This document shows, piece by piece, positions 30,260 to 37,278 of a DNA stretch of 64,000 nt (the stretch's first letter is position 1; every line of letters starts with the position of its first letter). Source of the DNA: Reyranella sp. (GTDB taxonomy: Bacteria > Pseudomonadota > Alphaproteobacteria > Reyranellales > Reyranellaceae). The stretch is taken from positions 59,053-123,052 of the forward strand of contig JAIEOV010000058.1 in the NCBI GenBank assembly GCA_019750135.1. The letters are read 5' to 3'. Made by a program: the position numbers and the translations under genes. The notes below the pieces were generated by a model. That model worked only from the letters and a program-made list of their open reading frames with translations, did not search any database and was not told the DNA's origin.

Positions 30260-31284
30260 AGCGGCGGGCGCTGCTGCTGGGGGCCCTGTTGATGCCGACC
30301 GCCGCGCATGCCCGCCCGTCAAAGAAGAAGCCGAGCAAGCAGGCGCCTGCGAAAGCGGCGACGACGCCCAAACCCTTCGGCCCGCAGCCGCTGAAAGACG
30401 GCAAGACGCAGCTCGTCGCCTTCAACGCCTCGGCGTTCCCCTATCGCAGTGCCGTTCCCGGCAGCAACAAGCCCTTCCTCGACGCCAAGAACGGCAGGCA
30501 GCGCGGCCATACCAGCCTGGGCGGCACCGTCTATTGGGAGCAGCCGACCTACAACGATCGCCGTTCGCTGCTCTATCTCCCGCCGGGCTTCGATCCGCAA
30601 CGGCCGGTGCTGATCGTGCTCTATTTCCACGGCCAGGGCGCAACGCTGGAACGTGACGTGATGGTGCGCCAGGCGGTGCCGCGCCAGATCGCCGAGTCGG
30701 GCCAGAACATCGCCCTGGTGGCGCCGCAGCTCGCGGTCGATGCCGCCGATTCCAGCGCCGGCAATTTCTGGAAGCCCGGCCACTTCGCCGCCTATGTCGA
30801 CGAGGCGGCCGAGCGGCTGATGCGGCTCTACGGCGATCGCGCCGCCGGGCGCCAGCTCAACCTCGCGCCGGTGGTGGTCGTGGCTTACAGCGGCGGCTAC
30901 CTGTCGGCGGCCTATGCCCTGGACCGCGGCGGCGCCAGCCACCGGATCAAGGGCGCGATCCTGCTCGATGCGCTCTATGGGGACGAGGACAAGTACGCCG
31001 CCTGGATGGCGGCGCGCCGGCGGCAGGCCTTCCTGCTGAGCGCCTACACCGAGTCGACCAAGGACGAGAACGCAGCCCTGCAGGGCATGCTCGATAAGAA
31101 GCGCGTGCCTTACGCCAAGGCCGTGCCGGCGACGCTCAATCCCGGCACCGTGGCTTTCGTGCCGTGCGGCGGACTCGACATGCATGGCGATTTTGTTACG
31201 CGCGCGTGGCGGCCCGATCCCCTGAAAGCCGCACTGGCAATGATTCCCGGTTATGAGCTGGTTCGTGATAAGAAGAGCGCATGA
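30256..31284 (+). CDS. Exported alpha/beta hydrolase-like protein
   Basis: A 342-residue exported protein. GTG 30256 overlaps the preceding stop (GTGA) and gives VKRRALLLGALLMPTAAHA, a short Tat- or Sec-type signal, then a Lys/Pro/Ala-rich linker. The body looks like an alpha/beta hydrolase: VLIVLYFHGQGATLERD (oxyanion loop), APVVVVAYSGGYLSAAYAL (elbow variant YSGGY), and a late LDMHGDFV for the His. The elbow serine is present but the motif is not the standard GxSxG. Translational coupling to the membrane protein suggests both act in the envelope on a common substrate, which is not known. Confidence 0.72.
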   Translation: MKRRALLLGALLMPTAAHARPSKKKPSKQAPAKAATTPKPFGPQPLKDGKTQLVAFNASAFPYRSAVPGSNKPFLDAKNGRQRGHTSLGGTVYWEQPTYNDRRSLLYLPPGFDPQRPVLIVLYFHGQGATLERDVMVRQAVPRQIAESGQNIALVAPQLAVDAADSSAGNFWKPGHFAAYVDEAAERLMRLYGDRAAGRQLNLAPVVVVAYSGGYLSAAYALDRGGASHRIKGAILLDALYGDEDKYAAWMAARRRQAFLLSAYTESTKDENAALQGMLDKKRVPYAKAVPATLNPGTVAFVPCGGLDMHGDFVTRAWRPDPLKAALAMIPGYELVRDKKSA

Positions 31285-31886
31285 GCGATCCTCTGCGCCA
31301 GGAACTTTTGAATATCTTCACCGGCCGCGCCACCAAGCGCTATGGCCTGAGCGCCATCAACCAGCTTCAGCACGCGCTGCAGTCCGCGGCCCATGCCGAG
31401 GCCGACGACGCGCCGCCCGCCACCGTGCTCGCCTCGCTGCTGCACGATGTCGGCCACATGATCCATAAGCTCGGCGAGGATCCCGCCTCGCGCGGCGTCG
31501 ACGACGTGCACGAGGAGCTGGGGGCGAAGTGGCTGGCCGAGCGCTTCGGTCCTGCCGTCAGCGAGCCGGTCCGCCTGCATGTCGCGGCCAAGCGCTATCT
31601 CTGCACGATCGAGTCCGACTACTTCGGCAAGCTCGCGCCCGATTCGGTCAGAAGCCTGAAGCTGCAGGGCGGGCTGATGTCGGCCGACGAGATCGAAGCC
31701 TTCCGCGCCAACCCGTACCATGCCGAGGCCGTCCGCCTGCGCCGCTACGACGAGGCCGCCAAGGACCCGCGCGCCACAACGCCGGACTTCGACCACTACC
31801 TGCGCCACGTTCCGGCCTGCCGTCTGGCTGTCATCCCGAGCGAAGCGAGGGATCTTTCCGGCAGCCTCAAAGATCCCTCGGCCTGA
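31281..31886 (+). CDS. HD-domain protein, PhnZ/TmpB-like, with repeat-derived C-terminus
   Basis: A 201-residue HD-domain protein. LQHALQSAAHAEADDAPP gives the first His, SLLHDVGHMIHKLG the HD pair plus a His, and VRLHVAAKRYLCTI a later His, the arrangement seen in the mixed-valence diiron oxygenase group around PhnZ and TmpB. No phosphonate genes are nearby, so that role is not claimed. The ATG overlaps the previous stop (ATGA). From residue 183 on, the protein (AVIPSEARDLSGSLKDPSA) is encoded by a family B palindrome, so the native C-terminus may have been replaced. Confidence 0.78.
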   Translation: MSDPLRQELLNIFTGRATKRYGLSAINQLQHALQSAAHAEADDAPPATVLASLLHDVGHMIHKLGEDPASRGVDDVHEELGAKWLAERFGPAVSEPVRLHVAAKRYLCTIESDYFGKLAPDSVRSLKLQGGLMSADEIEAFRANPYHAEAVRLRRYDEAAKDPRATTPDFDHYLRHVPACRLAVIPSEARDLSGSLKDPSA

Positions 31887-31903
31887 GGCCTCGGGATGAC
31901 AGC
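31827..31903. repeat. Palindromic repeat, family B copy 2, overlapping two genes
   Basis: Left arm 31827-31857 (gctgtcatcccgagcgaagc...) and right arm ending at 31903 form an inverted repeat with an extra palindromic cggcctgaggcc in the right half. It contains the stop codon of the HD-domain gene (31884-31886) and the ATG of the threonine dehydratase-like gene (31896). Both reading frames therefore use repeat sequence for coding. Related copies are at 16972 and 41463. Confidence 0.85.
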
Positions 31904-32819
31904 TCGCAAAGACGTCGAGGCTGCGTGGAGCCTCATCCGACCGCATGTTCGCCGCACGCCGGTGATCGAACTGCCGGCCGGATCGCTCGGCCTCGGCTCG
32001 GCCTTGGCGCTGAAGCTCGAATCGCTGCAAGTGAGCGGCACGTTCAAGGGCCGCGGCGCCTTCCACAAGCTCCTGGCCTCCAAGGTGCCGGCGGCCGGCA
32101 TCATCGCGGCGTCGGGCGGCAATCACGGAGTCGCGGCGGCCTATGCCGCGCGAGCGCTCGGCCACAAGGCCGAGATCTTCGTGCCGACCATCTCATCGCC
32201 CGCCAAGGTGGCGCGCCTGAAAAGCTACGGCGCCATCGTCCACCAGATCGGCGCTGTCTATGCCGAAGCACGAGCGGCATCGGAGAAGCGCGCGGCTGAG
32301 ACCGGCGCGCTCATGGTGCAGGCCTACGAGGATCCCGTGGTGTTTGCCGGCGCCGGCAGCGTCGCCCTCGAATTCGCCGAGCAGGCGGCGTTCGACACCC
32401 TTCTTGTCGCAGTCGGCGGCGGCGGATTGATCGCCGGCTGCGCCGCCGCGATCGGAGAGGGCACGAAGGTCGTTGCTGTCGAGACCGAAGGCACACCGAC
32501 GTTGCACGAGGCGTTGCGCGCAGGTCGTCCGGTCGAGGTGAAGATCTCAGGCATCGCCGCCGATGCGCTGGGCGCGAGCCGCATCGGCGTGCCGAACTTT
32601 GAGGTCGCCCGCAAGCTGGTTCGCGAATCGGTTCTGGTCAATGACGATGCCGTGCGCAAAGCGCAGCGTGCCTTGTGGGAAGACCTGCACGTGGTCGCCG
32701 AGCCGTCCGGCGCTACCGGCCTCGCCGCGTTGATGGCCGGTGCCTATCGTCCTGCATCCGGCGAGCGCGTCGCCACATTGATCTGTGGCGCCAACACCGA
32801 GCCGGGGTCGGTAGCTTAG
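31896..32819 (+). CDS. Threonine/serine dehydratase-like PLP enzyme
   Basis: A 307-residue fold-type II PLP enzyme. The Schiff-base lysine is Lys51 in SGTFKGRG, the asparagine loop is ASGGNHGVAAAYAARALG and the phosphate-binding loop is VAVGGGGLIAGCAAAI. It lacks the C-terminal regulatory ACT-like domain of biosynthetic IlvA, so it is a catabolic-type serine/threonine ammonia-lyase or a related deaminase. Its first codons lie in the family B palindrome and no normal ribosome site is seen, so an alternative downstream start cannot be excluded. A NUDIX gene follows after 6 bases. Confidence 0.87.
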   Translation: MTARKDVEAAWSLIRPHVRRTPVIELPAGSLGLGSALALKLESLQVSGTFKGRGAFHKLLASKVPAAGIIAASGGNHGVAAAYAARALGHKAEIFVPTISSPAKVARLKSYGAIVHQIGAVYAEARAASEKRAAETGALMVQAYEDPVVFAGAGSVALEFAEQAAFDTLLVAVGGGGLIAGCAAAIGEGTKVVAVETEGTPTLHEALRAGRPVEVKISGIAADALGASRIGVPNFEVARKLVRESVLVNDDAVRKAQRALWEDLHVVAEPSGATGLAALMAGAYRPASGERVATLICGANTEPGSVA

Positions 32820-32825
32820 GTCCCG

Positions 32826-33269
32826 ATGCGCCGGCGACTGTCCGCCCGGTTTCTGATCCTCGACCATGCGGGCCGGGTCCTGCTGTTCCGCTTCATCTAC
32901 AAGCGCGGCCCGCTCGCCGGACAGGACTTCTGGGGCACGCCGGGCGGTGGCGTCGAGGACGGCGAGACCCTGGAGCAGGCGGCTTTGCGCGAGCTGGTCG
33001 AGGAGACCGGCCTGCGGCGCGACAGCGTCGGTCCGGCGGTCGCGCGCCGCGAGGTGGCGCTTCAGCTGCCCGACGGCGAGCACGTCGTGCAGGACGAACG
33101 CTTCTTCGTGATTCGCGTCACCGACAATGCCTTGTCGAAGGACGACTGGACCGACCTGGAGCGCGAGGTCATGGTCGAGCACCGCTGGTGGTCGCTCGAC
33201 GAGCTGTCGCAGACCGAGGCGACGGTGTGGCCTGAGAACCTGCGGGCGATGATCGAGGCGCTGTGTTGA
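32826..33269 (+). CDS. NUDIX hydrolase
   Basis: A 147-residue NUDIX protein. The complete NUDIX box GGVEDGETLEQAALRELVEETGL (residues 41-63) supplies the metal-binding glutamates for hydrolysis of a nucleoside diphosphate linked to another group. Flanking residues do not point to a particular substrate such as 8-oxo-dGTP or ADP-ribose. It starts 6 bases after the dehydratase stop and so probably ends that transcript. Confidence 0.9.
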   Translation: MRRRLSARFLILDHAGRVLLFRFIYKRGPLAGQDFWGTPGGGVEDGETLEQAALRELVEETGLRRDSVGPAVARREVALQLPDGEHVVQDERFFVIRVTDNALSKDDWTDLEREVMVEHRWWSLDELSQTEATVWPENLRAMIEALC

Positions 33270-33622
33270 GGGAGATTGTCAGCACTGCTTGCATGGGTGA
33301 TCGACCTCAACGACTTTTTGCGTTCTTTGGCCGCTTATGGGACGCAAAAATTAGCACTCTAGTTGACTAGAATGGACACCAGAGTTATATACGGTATGTG
33401 TCGCCTTCCGGCGGCTCTGCTCTTTGCATCGTTCATCCGATATCCATCGCGCCCGGCCGCTGCCGCGCTGGCCCGGGCGGCCGAGTCAAAAACCGGTAGC
33501 GATAATTGCGGAAATGTCCGAATTGGCCGACAGGCCCTATTGATAGTGGGTCGGCTTCCGGGGCAACGCTACGACCTCTCGCCGAAACCTCGGGAACCTC
33601 GGAAACCTCCGCCAACAAAGAG
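33270..33622. other. 353-base gap with palindromes and an orphan promoter-like site
   Basis: No convincing protein gene. It holds a 9-base inverted repeat, tttttgcgt (33315-33323) with acgcaaaaa (33342-33350), then the operator-like palindrome and promoter pair listed separately, and near 33583-33610 an imperfect repeat of cctcgg/aacctc units. The ORF at 33363-33626 starts inside the promoter, has no ribosome site and shows no recognisable fold. A non-coding RNA or a small unidentified gene is possible. Confidence 0.5.
33358..33391 (+). promoter_or_regulatory. Predicted strong promoter overlapped by a 14-base palindrome
   Basis: TTGACT (33363-33368) and TATATA (33386-33391) are separated by exactly 17 bases, close to the sigma-70 consensus and unusual in such GC-rich DNA. 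The perfect palindrome TCTAGTTGACTAGA (33358-33371) covers the -35 box, which is where a repressor would bind. No good ORF starts downstream on the plus strand; the next gene is on the opposite strand. Confidence 0.5.
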
Positions 33623-34174
33623 TTAGCGCGTGACGCTGGTTACCACGGCTCGGTTGGCGCGGCTGCCGTCGCTGTAGTCGTAGCGGATGGCGAACTTGTC
33701 GGCGGGCGAGATCCACCAGCGCGAGACCGAGCGCTGGCCGGCGGGTCCTTGCTCCTGCATCTCGATCAGGAAGGTGTCGATCATGGCGTCGCCGGGTCCG
33801 GTACGCTTTTCGGCACGCACCACGCTCAGGATGTAGTGCCAGGTCTTGCCGCCGCTGGTGAAGTCGGCCTCGATCTTCTTGCCCGCGGCGAGCGGCCATA
33901 GCCGTTCCGGCTTCAGGGCGTTGATGTAGGCGGTGGTGTCGCTGCCGTCGGGCGAGGGATTGTCGAACAGGAGCGCGCGCAGCTTGTAGGGCTTGCCGCC
34001 GACGATCTCCATGGTGCAGTCCATGCCGTCGCGGCCCTTGGCCACGACCTTGGTGCCGCTGTCATAGGTGAAGGTCGTGCCCGGGTCGGGGCAGGCGAAG
34101 TCCATGGTCTGGGCATTGGCCGCGGCCGAGGAGAGAAGGGCGGCTGCAAGAGCCGCGGCGAAGCGTCGTGTCAT
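33623..34174 (-). CDS. Exported protein of unknown function
   Basis: A 183-residue protein with a clear signal peptide (MTRRFAAALAAALLSSAAANA, cleavage before QTMDF). The mature domain has two cysteines (DFACPDPG and DGMDCTMEI) that could form a disulfide in the periplasm and a beta-rich look (GGKTWHYILSVVRAEKRTG, SRWWISPADKFAIRYDY). I do not recognise a family. It lies 25 bases downstream of the solute-receptor gene on the same strand and probably shares its transcript. Confidence 0.7.
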   Translation of the reverse strand: MTRRFAAALAAALLSSAAANAQTMDFACPDPGTTFTYDSGTKVVAKGRDGMDCTMEIVGGKPYKLRALLFDNPSPDGSDTTAYINALKPERLWPLAAGKKIEADFTSGGKTWHYILSVVRAEKRTGPGDAMIDTFLIEMQEQGPAGQRSVSRWWISPADKFAIRYDYSDGSRANRAVVTSVTR

Positions 34175-34199
34175 TCGCCGGCATCATAGCCGACGGTCC

Positions 34200-35807
34200 T
34201 CAGCTTGCCAGCCAGACGTCGTGCCAACTGGCGGCCAGGAAGTTGGGGTCGTTGGAGTGGTCCTGCACCCGGGTGCTGGCCACGGTGATCGACTCGAGCT
34301 CGACCAGCGGCAGGTTGGGGCATTCCTGCGTCACGGTCTTCTGGAACTCGGCGACCAGGGCCTTGCGCCGGCCGGGATCGGTCTCGACCTTGATCTTCTC
34401 GACCAGGGCGTCGACCTCGTCGGTATGGAAGCCCGAGGCGTTGCGGAAGGGCACGCCCTTCCTGATGCCGTCCGAGGTGAAGTACTGGGTGGTCGCCGGC
34501 ACCGGCTCCGACGGATTGGCCTGGTTGGAGATCGCCAGGTCGAAATCGTAGTCGGTGTAGATGCGCTTGAGCGAGGCCTGCCGGTCGGGGACGGTGAGGG
34601 TGACGTCGACACCGATGTCCTCGAGTCCCTGCTCGACGATGGCGCCGATCCTGGCGTTCTCGGCGAACCAGCCGGCTGCCACCAGGTTCAGCTTGAAGCG
34701 TTTTGCGCCAGCCTTCTTCGGATAGCCCGCCGAGTCCAGGAGCGCGGCCGCTTTCTTCGGATCGAACCCGGTCTTGAAGATGTCGGCCGTGAAGTACTCC
34801 TTGTTGGGCGAGTAGATCGGGCTCGTGCCCGGCCGCGCATGGCCGTAGTAGACGGTCTTGGCGATCAAGTCGCGGTCGACCGCAAAGAACATCGCCTGTC
34901 GCACCTCGCGCTTGGCGAAGACCGGGTTGCGCATGTTGCATTCCAGGGTGGCCGACCAAACCGCTTCGTCGTAGCCCTTGGTCGTGGTGACGAACCTGGT
35001 CGTCGCGGTGAGCCGCCTGATCTCTGCCAGCGGCACCGGATTGAGCACGCCGATATGGATCTCGCCGGCCTCGAGGGCGGCGGTGCGGCCGGCCGGGTCG
35101 CGGATGTAGCGAATGATCAGCCGGTCGAGGTAGGGCGTGTCGCGGCGCCAGTAGCTCTCGTTCCTGACGAACCGGATGTGGTTGCCGCGCACCCACTCCT
35201 TGAATTTCCACGGGCCGGTGCCGACCGGCGCGTCGTTGGCCGGGTTGGCGAGGGGATCGCTGCCGGCATAGACGTGCTTGGGAAGGATGTAGTTCGCCGG
35301 GCCGCAGAGCAGGGAGGCGAAGAAGAATTCCGGCACGGGTTTGTTGAAGGTCAGCACGACGGTATCGGCGTCCGGCGCGGCAACGCCCGCGAATTCGGTG
35401 AGCGCAGCGGCCGCGGCGTGCTTCTTCCAGATCTCGTCGATCGAGTAGACGACGTCGGCCGTGGTCATGTCCTTGCCGTCGTGGAATTTCACGCCCTTGC
35501 GGATCTTGACCGCGTAGGACTTGAAGTCGGCCGCCGGCTTCCACGCCTCGGCCAGCTCGCCCTGGAACACGCCATCCATGCGGCGGCCGGCCAGGCGCTC
35601 GAGCAGCTTGGACGAAGAGAAGGTGGGCGATGGGCCGCCGCCCGAGGGGACGTAGCAGGCCTGTGGCTCGCCGCCGCCCCAGGTCGCGACCAGCGTGCCG
35701 CCGCGTCTTGGCGTTTCCTGCGCGAAGGCAGTCTTAGCGACAAGGCCGGCCGTCAAGAGGCCGGCCCCGAACGCGCGACGTGAAACCCTGGTCACCGTGG
35801 CTGCCAT
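34200..35807 (-). CDS. Dpp/Opp-type ABC transporter solute-binding protein
   Basis: A 535-residue periplasmic binding protein of the SBP_bac_5 family (peptides, nickel, opines and other solutes). ATG 35807 gives VSRRAFGAGLLTAGLVAKTAFA as a twin-arginine-type signal. Family features are AVKIRKGVKFHDGKDMTTADVVYSIDE, PVGTGPWKFKEWVRGNHIRFVRNESYW and NMRNPVFAKREVRQAMFFAVDRDL. No permease or ATPase is adjacent; the nearest Dpp-type permeases (41.6-45.4 kb) have their own receptor, which is similar to this one. This may be an alternative receptor for that transporter. Confidence 0.9.
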   Translation of the reverse strand: MAATVTRVSRRAFGAGLLTAGLVAKTAFAQETPRRGGTLVATWGGGEPQACYVPSGGGPSPTFSSSKLLERLAGRRMDGVFQGELAEAWKPAADFKSYAVKIRKGVKFHDGKDMTTADVVYSIDEIWKKHAAAAALTEFAGVAAPDADTVVLTFNKPVPEFFFASLLCGPANYILPKHVYAGSDPLANPANDAPVGTGPWKFKEWVRGNHIRFVRNESYWRRDTPYLDRLIIRYIRDPAGRTAALEAGEIHIGVLNPVPLAEIRRLTATTRFVTTTKGYDEAVWSATLECNMRNPVFAKREVRQAMFFAVDRDLIAKTVYYGHARPGTSPIYSPNKEYFTADIFKTGFDPKKAAALLDSAGYPKKAGAKRFKLNLVAAGWFAENARIGAIVEQGLEDIGVDVTLTVPDRQASLKRIYTDYDFDLAISNQANPSEPVPATTQYFTSDGIRKGVPFRNASGFHTDEVDALVEKIKVETDPGRRKALVAEFQKTVTQECPNLPLVELESITVASTRVQDHSNDPNFLAASWHDVWLAS

Positions 35808-35837
35808 AGCCCGGATAGAGACCCCAGGGCTGTGGCT

Positions 35838-36266
35838 TTATGCGGGCAGCGTCGAATAGGTCGCGCGGCCGACAGCCAGAAGGGCCTTCTGCTCGTTGAA
35901 CACGTCGACATCGACCACGCCGACGCTCTTGCCGGCGCGCCGTACCTTGGCCGTGATGACCAGGCCGGTCTTGATGGCCGGGCGCAGATAGTCGACGCGG
36001 AAGTTGATGGTCGGCAGGCCGCGGCGCAGCGCCATGATCAGCGCGTAGTCGCCGACCGTGTCGATGATCGCCGCCAGCGGGCCGCCGTGCCATTGGCCGG
36101 TGCCCTTGCCGCGCTCGAATTCCGGCCGCATGGCGCAGGTCATGGTGATCTGCTCGTTGGCGGGATCGGCCTCGGTCACCTTCAGGCCGAGGAAGGCGAT
36201 GAAGGGCGAGTTGTCGAGCATCGTCTGAAGCTCGTCGGCGGTTAGGGGAACCACTTTGTCACTCAC
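35838..36266 (-). CDS. PaaI-like hotdog-fold thioesterase
   Basis: A 142-residue acyl-CoA thioesterase-like protein. The hotdog pattern is FIAFLGLKVTEADPANEQITM, then QWHGGPLAAIIDTVGDYALIMAL, where the HGG segment and following Asp match the PaaI-type active site, and TINFRVDYLRPAIKTGLVITAKV. It hydrolyses an acyl- or aryl-CoA to free acid and CoA. Its start overlaps the stop of the MDR reductase gene as ATGA, and the acyl-CoA ligase lies one gene further upstream, so it may release CoA from products of that ligase. Confidence 0.85.
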   Translation of the reverse strand: MSDKVVPLTADELQTMLDNSPFIAFLGLKVTEADPANEQITMTCAMRPEFERGKGTGQWHGGPLAAIIDTVGDYALIMALRRGLPTINFRVDYLRPAIKTGLVITAKVRRAGKSVGVVDVDVFNEQKALLAVGRATYSTLPA

Positions 36267-37276
36267 GGCGCCACCACGACCTTGCCGAACACTTCACGAT
36301 CCTCGATGACGCGCAACGCTTCGCGAGCCTCCGTCAGAGGGAAGACCTTGTCGATCAACACTTTCAGCTTGCCCGCCTGCACCAGCTTCAGGAGCTCCTC
36401 GATGTCCGAGCGCATCCAGCCGTTGGAGCCCAGCACTTTCAATTCGAAGGTCCAGATGAAGCGGATGTCCTCCTTGGGATCGAAACCCGCGGTAGCGCCG
36501 CAGGTCAGCAGGCGGCCGCCGACCTTCAGCACCTTCAGCGACTTCACCCAGGTGTCTCCGCCGGTGTAGTTCACCACCACGTCGATGCCGCGGTCGGTGC
36601 CGGCGCCGCGCCGCGTCGGCTTGCCGTAGAGCTCGTAGACCTCCTTCTGGAAGTCGTGGGTGATGTAGTTGATGGTCTTGTCGGCGCCGAGCTCCATCAG
36701 GCGCTTGGCCTTGGCGTCGGTGCCGGCGCAGGCGATGACCTCCGCACCGGCGAGCTTGGCGAGCTGCAGGCAGCACACGCCGACGCCGCCCGAGGCGCCC
36801 AGGATCAGCACCTTCTCGCCCTTGGCCACGTGGCCGTTGGTGGTCATCATGCGCAGGGCCGTGCCGTAGGCCACAGGCAGCGCCGCGGCATCGGCGAAGC
36901 TCACGCCATCGGGGATCCTGACGAGCTGGTGTGCGCGCGCCTTGCAGAGCTCGGCCAGGCCGCCATGCACCGTCTCGCCCATCAGGCCGCCTTCGACGCG
37001 GTTGATGGGGTCGACCAGCACGCGGTCGCCTTTCTTCCAGCCGGTGACGCCCGGCCCGACCTCGGCGATCTCGCCCGCGACGTCCAGGCCCATGATGGCC
37101 GGCATCGGCACCTTGATGCCGGGCATGCCGCGGCGGGTGAAAACGTCGTGGTAGTTCAGTGACGAAGCCTTGACCGCCACGATCACGTCGCCTTCGCCGG
37201 GCTTCGGATCGGGAAAGTCGGTCTCGTAGGTCAGACGGTCGGGAGCGCCATGCTCACGGACGACGGCGGCTTTCAT
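36263..37276 (-). CDS. MDR-family zinc-type/quinone oxidoreductase
   Basis: A 337-residue medium-chain dehydrogenase/reductase. The N-terminal catalytic domain has VAVKASSLNYHDVFTRRGMPG and PAIMGLDVAGEIAEVGPGVTG; the NADP-binding motif is LGASGGVGVCCLQLAKLAGA. The catalytic zinc ligands of alcohol dehydrogenases are not obvious, so it is closer to the quinone oxidoreductase or enoyl-thioester reductase groups. Between an acyl-CoA ligase and a thioesterase, reduction of an enoyl-type acyl intermediate is plausible but unproven. Confidence 0.87.
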   Translation of the reverse strand: MKAAVVREHGAPDRLTYETDFPDPKPGEGDVIVAVKASSLNYHDVFTRRGMPGIKVPMPAIMGLDVAGEIAEVGPGVTGWKKGDRVLVDPINRVEGGLMGETVHGGLAELCKARAHQLVRIPDGVSFADAAALPVAYGTALRMMTTNGHVAKGEKVLILGASGGVGVCCLQLAKLAGAEVIACAGTDAKAKRLMELGADKTINYITHDFQKEVYELYGKPTRRGAGTDRGIDVVVNYTGGDTWVKSLKVLKVGGRLLTCGATAGFDPKEDIRFIWTFELKVLGSNGWMRSDIEELLKLVQAGKLKVLIDKVFPLTEAREALRVIEDREVFGKVVVAP

Positions 37277-37278
37277 TT

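Noticed and set aside
33363-33626. 87-residue ORF in the 33.3-33.6 kb gap
   Set aside because: Its start lies within a promoter-like sequence, there is no ribosome site, and the product is an unstructured Pro/Arg/Ala sequence.
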